Source: Pseudomonadota bacterium
GTDB taxonomy: Bacteria; Desulfobacterota; Binatia; Binatales; Binataceae
Direction: 5' to 3'
Length of the DNA: 64,000 nt
Assembly (NCBI GenBank): GCA_021324885.1
Contig: JAJPIF010000004.1
Location: forward strand, 186,001 to 250,000
Shown here piece by piece: positions 32,693 through 40,073 of this stretch (position 1 is its first letter; each line of letters starts with the position of its first letter). The position numbers and the translations under genes are program-made. Under the pieces are notes generated by a model, which did no database searches, was not told the origin of the DNA, and was given only the letters and a program-made list of their open reading frames with translations.

Positions 32693-35413
32693 ATGCAATC
32701 CACCCCGATCAAAGAATTGCGCAACTACACGGCCAGAGGAATTTTGACCGACGGCAGTTCGATCCTGATTCGTGCCCTCTCACCCGAGGACCGCCAACGG
32801 CTGCGCGAGCATCTTTCGCGCCTGAGCCCCGAGTCCGCCTACTTCCGCTTCATGACCGCGAAAAAAAGCTGGACCGACGCGGACCTCGATCGCTTCACCG
32901 ACCTGGATTACTTCCATCGATTCGGTCTGGTCGTCACCCGCCGCTATCAGGACGAGCAACGGATAATCGGCGTCGGGATCTATGCCGCCGATCCGCAAAA
33001 TCAGAAGCCCGAAAGCGCCGAAGTCGCCTTTAGCGTTGAGGACGAATACCAGGGGCGCGGTGTCGGTACCCTGCTGCTCGAACATTTGTGCCGTATCGCG
33101 CACGTCAACGGCATCAACCGGCTCGAAGCTGAAGTGATGGCCAACAACGCGCGGATGCTGGACGTTTTCGCGCGCAGCGGGTTCAACATCAGCCGTTCGA
33201 TCGAAGGCGGCGTGGTCAAGGTTTGGTTCGCCAACGAGGAAACCGAACAGTTCCTTAACCAGAGCCTGCGGCGTGAACGGCTGGCAGCCGCGCAGAGCAT
33301 CTCGCGCCTGCTCAATCCGCGTTCGGTCGCGGTGATCGGCGCTTCGCGCGATACGGGCAAAATCGGCGGCGCGATTGTGGCGAACCTGATTGCGGCCGGC
33401 TTCAGCGGTCCGATCTATCCCATCAATCCGCTCGCCGGCGAAGTGCTGGGGCTCAAGGCCTATCCGAGTCTGAGCGCCGTCGGCGCGCCGGTCGATCTCG
33501 GGGTGATTTGCATTCCCACCGCGATGGTCGAAAACGCGATTAAGGAATGCGCTGCGGCGGGAGTTCACGGCGTCGTGGTGATCACCGCGGGCTTTTCGGA
33601 AGTGGCGGGCGGGCGCGAGGCGCAGGATCGCATCACCAACCTGGTGCGATCGTGCGGGATGCGAATGGTCGGGCCCAATTGTATGGGGATTATCAACACC
33701 GATCCCGCCGTGAATCTCAACGCCACCTTCGCGCCGGTGATGCCGCGGCCGGGCAATATCGGGATGCTCTCGCAAAGCGGCGCGCTCGGAATTGCGGTGC
33801 TCGACGAGGCGCGCCTGCGCAACATCGGCCTGTCCAGTTTCGTTTCGGCCGGCAACAAGGCCGACGTCTCGGGCAACGATCTGATCTGCTACTGGGCGGA
33901 TGACCCGCGCACCAGGGCGATCGTCCTTTACCTGGAAAGCTTCGGCAATCCGCGCAAATTCGCGCGGCTGGCTCCGGCGGTGGCGCGTCAGAAGCCAATC
34001 GTGGCGGTGAAGTCGGGACGCTCGGCTGCGGGACGGCGCGCCGCGACGAGTCATTCGGCGGCGCTGGCCAATCTCGATGTGGCCGTCGAAGCATTGTTCG
34101 AGCAAACCGGCGTAATCCGGACCAATACCCTGGAAGAACTGTTCGATGTAGTCTCGCTGCTTTCGATGCAGCCGCTGCCCGCTGGACCGCGCGTGGGGGT
34201 GATTACCAATGCCGGGGGTCCGGGAATCCTGCTGGCCGACGCCTGCGAAGCCAGGGGCCTGCAACTGCCCGAACTGGACCAGGCCACGATCGCCCAATTG
34301 CGTTCATTCCTCCTCCCACGCAGCGGTTTTTCCAATCCGGTTGATATGACCGCCCAGGCCGGCGGTGAGGATTTCGCGCGGACCATCGCGGTAGTCGGGA
34401 ACGATAAGAACATCGATGCAGTCGTCGCAATCTACATTCCCCCGATGGTCACACAGCCGGTGGAAATCGCTCGCGGCATTGCCAGCGGAGCAGCGCAAGT
34501 GCCCGCGCACAAGCCGGTGGCCTGCGCCTTCATGTCTTCGGAGCAGGCACCCGAGGAAATCAACGCCGGGGCGCGCGGCGCCATACCCTGCTACAAATTT
34601 CCTGAAAACGTCGCGCTCGCGCTGGATGCGGCCAACCGTTATCGCCAATGGCGAAGCCGTCCAACGGGCGCCATCATGACCCTGGACAAAGCGGCTGAAA
34701 GTACAATCCGCGCCGTTGTGGATCGGGCGATCGCCGAAGCTGATGGGCCAGCGTGGCTCAAGCCCGGCGAAATCGCATCCATTCTCAAAGCCGCCGGCAT
34801 CCAAATGGTAACCGGCGAGCAGACCGACCTCGAACAAGCGCCCGCCGTGGCCGATCGAATCGGCTATCCGCTGGTCGCAAAGATCGTATCGCCCGATGTC
34901 CTCCACAAAAGCGACGTGGGCGGCGTCATCATGGGCTTGCGCTCGGCCGCCGAAGTGCGCGCCGCGACGATCCAGCTCAAACGCCGGATGGACGAACTAG
35001 GCAAACGACTGGACGGTGTTTTGCTGCAACCTGAAGTCCATGGTGGAATCGAAGCTCTGGTGGGCGTCACCACCGACCCAACCTTCGGCCCGCTCATAGT
35101 CTGCGGTCTGGGCGGCGTCATGGTCGAGTTGGTCAAGGATGTCGTCTTCCGGCTCCATCCAGTGACCGATGTTGACGCGGCGGAGATGGTCGCGGCGCTG
35201 CGCTCGAGTCCCCTGCTGGACGGCTATCGCGGCGCACCTCCCGGCGATCGACCGGCACTGATTTCGGTCATCCGCACAATCTCAGCCCTGGTTGAATTGG
35301 TACCGGAAATCACCGAACTCGACCTCAATCCGGTAAAGGTGCTGGCGCCGGGACAGGGTGCCATCGTAATCGATGCCCGTATGCGCATCGCACCCGGGCA
35401 TAGACTATCCTGA
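32693..35413 (+). CDS. GNAT-ADP-forming acyl-CoA synthetase fusion (Pat-type protein acyltransferase)
   Basis: A 906-residue fusion. The GNAT domain is N-terminal (about 15-180) with the acetyl-CoA loop YQGRGVGTLL. Next are the NDP-forming acyl-CoA synthetase domains: CoA-binding SVAVIGASRDTGKIGG near 215, the phospho-His segment TSHSAAL (His454), and a C-terminal ATP-grasp (about 690-900). With GNAT first it is the reverse of E. coli PatZ and matches the order reported for some actinobacterial Pat proteins. Such enzymes acetylate metabolic enzymes, often acetyl-CoA synthetase. ATG at 32693, 7 nt after the kinase stop; the frame extends further upstream inside that gene. Confidence 0.9.
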   Translation: MQSTPIKELRNYTARGILTDGSSILIRALSPEDRQRLREHLSRLSPESAYFRFMTAKKSWTDADLDRFTDLDYFHRFGLVVTRRYQDEQRIIGVGIYAADPQNQKPESAEVAFSVEDEYQGRGVGTLLLEHLCRIAHVNGINRLEAEVMANNARMLDVFARSGFNISRSIEGGVVKVWFANEETEQFLNQSLRRERLAAAQSISRLLNPRSVAVIGASRDTGKIGGAIVANLIAAGFSGPIYPINPLAGEVLGLKAYPSLSAVGAPVDLGVICIPTAMVENAIKECAAAGVHGVVVITAGFSEVAGGREAQDRITNLVRSCGMRMVGPNCMGIINTDPAVNLNATFAPVMPRPGNIGMLSQSGALGIAVLDEARLRNIGLSSFVSAGNKADVSGNDLICYWADDPRTRAIVLYLESFGNPRKFARLAPAVARQKPIVAVKSGRSAAGRRAATSHSAALANLDVAVEALFEQTGVIRTNTLEELFDVVSLLSMQPLPAGPRVGVITNAGGPGILLADACEARGLQLPELDQATIAQLRSFLLPRSGFSNPVDMTAQAGGEDFARTIAVVGNDKNIDAVVAIYIPPMVTQPVEIARGIASGAAQVPAHKPVACAFMSSEQAPEEINAGARGAIPCYKFPENVALALDAANRYRQWRSRPTGAIMTLDKAAESTIRAVVDRAIAEADGPAWLKPGEIASILKAAGIQMVTGEQTDLEQAPAVADRIGYPLVAKIVSPDVLHKSDVGGVIMGLRSAAEVRAATIQLKRRMDELGKRLDGVLLQPEVHGGIEALVGVTTDPTFGPLIVCGLGGVMVELVKDVVFRLHPVTDVDAAEMVAALRSSPLLDGYRGAPPGDRPALISVIRTISALVELVPEITELDLNPVKVLAPGQGAIVIDARMRIAPGHRLS

Positions 35414-35546
35414 CACGGCATTATTGGGTACACAGTATGACTCCAAATGCACTTTGTGATGGCTCTGACTGTTTCACTTTCCTCAATGGATGGAACCCTC
35501 AACATGATTTAGCTCAAAAACTCTTGATATTGTCTGGTTCTTCGAA

Positions 35547-35562
35547 TGGCATGATTGATGCT
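35547..35562 (+). promoter_or_regulatory. putative sigma-54 promoter
   Basis: TGGCATGATTGATGCT has GG (35548-35549) and GC (35560-35561) with the required 10-nt spacing; the -24 box has one mismatch and the -12 box one (ATGCT, the same -12 variant as at 26328-26343). It lies in an AT-richer gap. Predicted start near 35573, about 20 nt before ATG 35595. Confidence 0.55.
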
Positions 35563-35594
35563 TCGTCGCAGATGTGTCGAATGATTGGAATTCA

Positions 35595-36011
35595 ATGGTG
35601 CCGGTTGTGAGTGCGTCGAATACGAGTCACCGCCAAAAGCGGCATCCCACTATGCTGGCGTTGAGTGACGATCACGAGCTTGTGGAACTATTGCTCAAGA
35701 CCTGCAGCCGGCCATGGAAAGTGAAAGTGGCTGGTGATTTTACCTCCTACTTTAACCTGATACCGAACGGTGATTGCAGAGTAGTGGTCGTCGACGACGA
35801 GAAGCTGTTGGAAGCTGACCGCGGCTGGCTGCTGAACAAAATACAGAACTGGATGCCGCAGGCTTTCATTGTTTACATCGCATCGCAACATTCACCCGAA
35901 GTTGAGCGAACAGCTCGTTCCCGCGGCGCCGGCTACTATCTCTCCAAACCAGTGGACACCGAAAGACTCGCCCATCTGCTCAACGGCCTGCAACGGCTGA
36001 ACCTGACGTAG
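35595..36011 (+). CDS. receiver-like single-domain protein
   Basis: About 138 residues resembling a response-regulator receiver without output domain. MLALSDDHELVELLL fits strand 1 with the acidic pair, CRVVVVDDEKLLE holds the candidate phospho-Asp, FIVYIASQHS the conserved Ser/Thr region, and GAGYYLSKPVD the invariant Lys-Pro. The phospho-acceptor position is imperfectly aligned, so it may be a degenerate receiver. GTG at 35574 is in frame, but predicted sigma-54 transcription begins there, so ATG 35595 is preferred; ATG 35652 is another option. Confidence 0.7.
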   Translation: MVPVVSASNTSHRQKRHPTMLALSDDHELVELLLKTCSRPWKVKVAGDFTSYFNLIPNGDCRVVVVDDEKLLEADRGWLLNKIQNWMPQAFIVYIASQHSPEVERTARSRGAGYYLSKPVDTERLAHLLNGLQRLNLT

Positions 36012-36049
36012 GCGGTCCGCTCTTCGAACAATCAATCCCGCATTTATTT

Positions 36050-37492
36050 TCAGCCCATCAACTTCGCCGCTGCGCCTTCCACCGGCGTTCCCTTGAAAAA
36101 TTGTGGATTGAGCGCGGTCCACAGCCGCACCGGATTGGTAAACACGAAATCGCGGAAATCGTCTTGCGTGATCATCCCGCGCTCGACCATTTCGTATGCC
36201 TCAAGCGCCACCTCGCTCATATCGGGGACATCGAAATGTCCGATATCCGACCCGAAGACGGCGTTGAGCCGCACTCCGAATGGGTTTCGCTTTGCATCGA
36301 AGGCGGCTGAAGTCACGGGATCATCCGCTTCGCAGCCGAAATAGAAGTTCGGCACAAAGCGGCGCACGACGTCCTCCCTGTTCTCGATCGCGCAAGCGGC
36401 AAATTCGTCGATCGTGGCGGGATCCTCAACATTGGTGCCGAACTGGGCCGCCTCGCGTCCGGCCACGTTATCGCGCCACAATTTGCCGCCGTAACGGCGG
36501 TAAAGTTCGCTCAGCATTTCGCGGTTAACAGCGCGCGGATCATATCTGGTCACCTCGTTGACATTGCGTTTTTCCCAATGGCCAAGCAGGTCCCACAACA
36601 GCGAGCGCGCCCATCCGACGCCGCCTTCAAGAAAAAGAAACTTCATTTTTGGAAAGCGCCGCGTCACTCCGCCCATGAACAGGGATTTGGCGATTCCCTC
36701 TCCCGCCGCCGCGAAGTGACCGATATGGTTGTACACGAAATTTGAAATCGACGTGCGCCATCCCATCCCTTCTCCCGGACTGTGAAAGGTCGCCGCGACG
36801 CCGAGTTCCTGGCATTTTGCCCATACCGGATCGTAATCATATTCGCTGTCGATTCCGTACGTATCCAGACGAAATGCATAACGGGCGGCTTGCGGGAAAG
36901 ACTTCGCCGCCGCGATCGGACGCTTGACGTAGCTCGGCAGCATCACCACCTTGAGCCCGCGGCGGCCGACTGCGTAATCAAGTTCCGCAATCGCTTCGGC
37001 CGGCGTATGCATCGGGATTGCCGCCGCCGGCGTCATCCGATCGCCGTATTCCTGGAACAGGTCGGCGTAGTAGTCATTGAGCGCGCGGCATCCCAGACGG
37101 CGGATCTCGTCGTTGGCGAACATCGGCGGATGCAGCCCCATCGTGGGATACAGCACCGCGTAATCGAACCCGAACTCATCGATCCTTTCGTGCAAAAGAT
37201 TGGGGAAAAGTCCGGTGGCGAGGTCCAGCGTGTTGCGCGCCGGGACCATGTAGAAGGGCGGACGTCGCGACCACTGCTCGCGCCGCTCCTGCTGGCTCTG
37301 GCGGTACCAGTCAAAGTTCAGGTAGGTGGTCCTGAAGCCGGTGCGAAAATCCTTGACCGCCTGCGCGCCTCCGGCCTTTTGCACGTATTCAGTCAGGACC
37401 GGAAGGAACTCCAGCAGATGGCCGTCGGAGTCCACTATCGGATGATTCAAACGGGCCCGAAGTTCAGCGGATTTCGATTTGCCTGTCGCCAT
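36050..37492 (-). CDS. amidohydrolase-2 family protein
   Basis: A 480-residue TIM-barrel protein. IVDSDGHLLEF near residue 20 supplies the DxH metal motif, FHSPGEGMGW the mid-barrel His, LEGGVGWARSLLWDL the third strand region and FGSDIGHFDVPDM near 425 the catalytic Asp. It is the third amidohydrolase-2 gene in the window but differs from the pair at 2693-5308 in length and detail. ATG at 37492 is favoured (AGCAGG upstream); another ATG at 37555 is in frame. It is a single-gene unit convergent with the receiver-like gene. Substrate unknown. Confidence 0.82.
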   Translation of the reverse strand: MATGKSKSAELRARLNHPIVDSDGHLLEFLPVLTEYVQKAGGAQAVKDFRTGFRTTYLNFDWYRQSQQERREQWSRRPPFYMVPARNTLDLATGLFPNLLHERIDEFGFDYAVLYPTMGLHPPMFANDEIRRLGCRALNDYYADLFQEYGDRMTPAAAIPMHTPAEAIAELDYAVGRRGLKVVMLPSYVKRPIAAAKSFPQAARYAFRLDTYGIDSEYDYDPVWAKCQELGVAATFHSPGEGMGWRTSISNFVYNHIGHFAAAGEGIAKSLFMGGVTRRFPKMKFLFLEGGVGWARSLLWDLLGHWEKRNVNEVTRYDPRAVNREMLSELYRRYGGKLWRDNVAGREAAQFGTNVEDPATIDEFAACAIENREDVVRRFVPNFYFGCEADDPVTSAAFDAKRNPFGVRLNAVFGSDIGHFDVPDMSEVALEAYEMVERGMITQDDFRDFVFTNPVRLWTALNPQFFKGTPVEGAAAKLMG

Positions 37493-37636
37493 CGCAAAGA
37501 CCTGCTCATGATGATTTTGCCTTAAAATATCACACTTGCGGAAAACCGATTCCACCGCGCGGCAGACGCGGCCTGGATGCGGAAATTCACCCGGAATTGC
37601 TCCGCCGCGCCCCGGTCAACATCCAAACCGCCGGGT

Positions 37637-38378
37637 AGTGTCCTAATCTGCGACGGTTCGAGGTAAAATCTCGTCAGTTTGGCGGCTATGGGAGTAGATC
37701 GGCATGCCTTCGGTAATCCTTGAGTGCCCGCATTGCGGCGCAGAAAAAATGGGGTTTAATCTGGTTTACCAAGTTCCGGCCACGGTCCCACCAGGCCAGC
37801 CGGCCAAGTACAGAGTTCCCGCTATTTGTTTTAACTGCGAAGAAATGGTTGTCCTTATTTTTGAAAACACCGGTCAGGGGCAGCGCCAACCTACGCAATG
37901 CAATGCGGACCCCACCAGAGAAGGCTGGGCAGTCGTTAACACCTATCCTAAACCGAAACCATCGCGCTGCCCGAGTCATACACCGGACGAACTGAAACGG
38001 GTTTTTCTTCAAGCTGCAAACGCCTTGAAACGGGGTGACCCTGACGCCTCGGGCGTTATGAGCAGAAAGGTTGTTGATATTTCCACCCAGCGTCTTTTGG
38101 AAGCAGAGTCTGGTAATTACAGAAACATCTACCAGCGGGTAGAAGCGGTGGCCGCCAAGGGCCTGCTTACGCCCGAACTCAAGGAGTGGGCTCACGAACT
38201 GCGCCTTGGGGGTGCGGATGCAGCCCACGACCTCAATCCCTTTACCCAAGAAGAGGCAGACGAATTGCTCGAGTTTGCGGAGTTGTACTTGACATACGTA
38301 TATACGCTCCCAAATCGACTGAAAGAACGACGCGCGCGCGCAGAGCGGGAAAAGGCAAAAACGGCGAATTAGGACACT
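37637..38378 (+). mobile_element. 742-bp cassette bounded by 11-bp inverted repeats
   Basis: AGTGTCCTAAT (37637-37647) is repeated exactly as its reverse complement ATTAGGACACT (38368-38378). The interval holds just one gene, a DUF4145 protein, whose TAG stop (38370-38372) is part of the right repeat. Stretches inside are markedly AT-richer than the surroundings (37801-37860 is about 42% GC). No transposase is inside and no target duplication is obvious. It may be a non-autonomous transposon-like cassette mobilised in trans, or a chance repeat. Confidence 0.45.
37704..38372 (+). CDS. DUF4145 domain protein
   Basis: A 222-residue protein. The N-terminal part has CPHCG near residue 9 and CFNCEE near 46, a zinc-finger pair; the C-terminal part, about 110-205, matches DUF4145: AANALKRG...NIYQRVEAVAAKGLLTPELKEWAHELRLGGADAAHDL...EADELLEFAELYLTYVYTLPNRL. 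DUF4145 domains occur alone or attached to restriction and other defence-type proteins; the molecular role is unknown. Base composition is lower in GC than its neighbours and it sits inside an inverted-repeat cassette, suggesting recent arrival. Confidence 0.85.
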   Translation: MPSVILECPHCGAEKMGFNLVYQVPATVPPGQPAKYRVPAICFNCEEMVVLIFENTGQGQRQPTQCNADPTREGWAVVNTYPKPKPSRCPSHTPDELKRVFLQAANALKRGDPDASGVMSRKVVDISTQRLLEAESGNYRNIYQRVEAVAAKGLLTPELKEWAHELRLGGADAAHDLNPFTQEEADELLEFAELYLTYVYTLPNRLKERRARAEREKAKTAN

Positions 38379-38397
38379 CCCAACCGGCTCGGCTTGC

Positions 38398-38428
38398 TTG
38401 ACAATCGCGCAATAGTTGCATATACAAG
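38398..38428 (+). promoter_or_regulatory. marR promoter overlapped by MarR operator 1
   Basis: TTGACA (38398-38403) and TATACA (38421-38426) are exactly 17 nt apart, a near-perfect sigma-70 promoter. The -10 box lies inside TAGTTGCATATACAA (38413-38427), which matches the sequence at 38879-38893 in 14 of 15 bases. Binding of MarR here would block its own promoter. Start is predicted near 38433. Confidence 0.7.
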
Positions 38429-38433
38429 TTGAT

Positions 38434-38859
38434 GTGCTGCAGGAAACCCGGAAGATCGCGCGCGAGTGCCTCGCCTTTCGAATCCGGATGCTGAGCCGGA
38501 TCGTGACTGCCGCTTACGACGAGGCGGTTTCGAAGGCCGGATTGAAGATCAGCCAGTTCACGGTGCTAGTGGCGGTCAGCAACGCCGAAAAGTGCCGGCC
38601 CAGGGACCTCGCGCGATCGCTGGAAATGGACGAATCCACGCTCAGCCGCAATGTCGAGCGGATGTGCGCCAGGGGCTGGTTGAGGCTGGAACCGGATGAG
38701 GATCGGCGCGGCCACCTGATCACGATCACCGATAAAGGCAAAGCGACGATCCTCAAGGCCTATCCGCAATGGCAAAAAGCCCAGGAACAAATCGTCCGCC
38801 AACTCGGCGGAGAAGGTGTTGCCGCCGTCAGGTCGGCCCTCCGCAAGGTCCGCCAGTGA
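38434..38859 (+). CDS. MarR family transcriptional regulator
   Basis: A 141-residue winged-helix repressor: helix ECLAFRIRMLSRIVTAAYDEA, the recognition segment ARSLEMDESTLSRNVERMCARGWL and the wing PDEDRRGHLITITDKGKA are all typical. It probably senses a small lipophilic or phenolic ligand and represses the efflux operon starting at 38913. GTG at 38434 is taken as start; given the promoter at 38398-38426, this makes the mRNA almost leaderless. A TTG at 38416 is also in frame but lies upstream of the predicted transcript start. Confidence 0.88.
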   Translation: MLQETRKIARECLAFRIRMLSRIVTAAYDEAVSKAGLKISQFTVLVAVSNAEKCRPRDLARSLEMDESTLSRNVERMCARGWLRLEPDEDRRGHLITITDKGKATILKAYPQWQKAQEQIVRQLGGEGVAAVRSALRKVRQ

Positions 38860-38869
38860 CCCTTTTTTT
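38845..38869 (+). terminator. possible terminator at the end of marR
   Basis: AAGGTC (38845-38850) can pair with GACCCTT (38858-38864, one bulged C) around a 7-nt loop and is followed by seven T (38863-38869). It overlaps the marR stop codon. It would separate marR transcription from the efflux operon, which then needs the promoter at the second operator. Confidence 0.4.
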
Positions 38870-38878
38870 GTGCGAAGA

Positions 38879-38894
38879 TAGTTGTATATACAAC
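38879..38894 (+). promoter_or_regulatory. MarR operator 2 before the efflux operon
   Basis: GTTGTATATACAAC (38881-38894) is a perfect 14-bp palindrome containing a -10-like TATACA. With its TA flank it repeats operator 1 almost exactly (TAGTTGYATATACAA). It sits 18 nt before the EmrA-like start codon, so repressor binding would block the operon promoter. No good -35 box is visible. Confidence 0.65.
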
Positions 38895-38912
38895 GAGTGT
38901 CTTCGGTGCCAT

Positions 38913-40073
38913 ATGGACAATACTTTCGAAGTTTCCGAATTGCCGCGCCGCTCAGCGGCCAGCCCGCGGCTCCCTCATCCGGAGATCGCCGCCCACTCCG
39001 ATGACCAGGCTCAAGCGCTCGGTCACGACCCCATTGAGCATCGCGGCCTTGTCCAACCCGCCGGCGGTTCCCCACTTCGGCCTCAGCGTCGATGGTTCCG
39101 GCCAGTGGGCAGACGCGGTTTGCTGATCTCGGTGCTGGCGCTCGCGTTCGCCGCCGTTGCGCCGTTTGGATGGAACTATCTGCAATCCTACCAGAGCACC
39201 GATGATGCCCAGATCGACGGACATATCGATCCGATCAGCTCGCGCATCGACGGGACCGTGATCCACGTTTATGCCGAAGACGACGATCGCGTGCATCAGG
39301 GCGACCTGCTGGTCGAGATCGATCCGCGCGACTACCAAGTCGCAGCGCAGCGGGCCAGGGCGCGGCTCGAATTGGCGGCCGCCCAGGTGGCCGCGGCCCG
39401 CCAGGATTATGCCGCGCGCATTGCCAAAGTGCGTCAAGCGCGAGCCGTAAATTTCAGAGCTCAGCGCGACGCCCGCCGATACGCCGCGCTGCTCCAGGAC
39501 CAGGTGGTGCCGGCCGAGCAGTACGATCAATACACCGCCGCTGCCTGGGTTGACGCCGCGAAAGTGGATTCCGCGCGGGAAGCGGCGAAGTCGGCTGACA
39601 AGGAGATCGCCGCGCGCCAGGCCGACGCCGACGCGGCCCGGGCGGCGCTGGATCAGGCGCTGCTGAACCTGAGCTACACGAAAATATACGCACCGGCCGA
39701 CGGCATCGTCGGCAAAAGGTCGGTCCAGTTGGGATCGCGGATCGAACCCGGGCAGACGCTGATGTTCCTGACCGAAACCGACGAAATCTGGGTGACGGCG
39801 GATTTCAAGGAAACTCAACTGGCGTGCATGCGGCCTGGCCAGAGGGTCACGATCCACGTCGACACCTTCGCCCGCGACTACCGCGGCTATGTCAAGAACA
39901 TGCCCGGCGCCAGTGGCGATCGTTTCAGTCTTTTGCCTCCGGAAAACGCGACCGGCAATTACGTCAAGGTCGTCCAGCGGCTACCCGTGAGGATCATGTT
40001 CGAGCCGGGCCAGGATCCCGATCACCTGTTGCATCCCGGAATGTCGGTGGAACCAACCGTATGGCTGCGTTAG
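38913..40073 (+). CDS. EmrA/HlyD-type membrane fusion protein
   Basis: A 386-residue periplasmic adaptor. After a cytoplasmic start comes one membrane helix (LLISVLALAFAAVAPFGW, near 75), then the first barrel/lipoyl half STDDAQIDGHIDPISSRIDG, a long Ala/Arg/Gln coiled-coil hairpin (about 135-245), the second lipoyl half NLSYTKIYAPADGIVGKRSV and a beta-barrel. It would bridge an inner-membrane pump to an outer-membrane channel; no TolC-like gene is in the window. ATG 38913 is taken as start; the longer frame runs back into marR. Its end overlaps the next gene by 13 nt. Confidence 0.9.
   Translation: MDNTFEVSELPRRSAASPRLPHPEIAAHSDDQAQALGHDPIEHRGLVQPAGGSPLRPQRRWFRPVGRRGLLISVLALAFAAVAPFGWNYLQSYQSTDDAQIDGHIDPISSRIDGTVIHVYAEDDDRVHQGDLLVEIDPRDYQVAAQRARARLELAAAQVAAARQDYAARIAKVRQARAVNFRAQRDARRYAALLQDQVVPAEQYDQYTAAAWVDAAKVDSAREAAKSADKEIAARQADADAARAALDQALLNLSYTKIYAPADGIVGKRSVQLGSRIEPGQTLMFLTETDEIWVTADFKETQLACMRPGQRVTIHVDTFARDYRGYVKNMPGASGDRFSLLPPENATGNYVKVVQRLPVRIMFEPGQDPDHLLHPGMSVEPTVWLR

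Noticed and set aside
32780-34297. 505-codon open frame antisense to the Pat-type gene
   Set aside because: GC-rich coding sequence leaves the opposite strand open; the plus strand has clear GNAT and acyl-CoA synthetase motifs, and the antisense product is His/Arg-rich without any motif.
37655-37676. GGTTCGA-type T-loop-like string suggesting a tRNA
   Set aside because: No acceptor stem, anticodon arm or CCA-adjacent pairing could be built around it.
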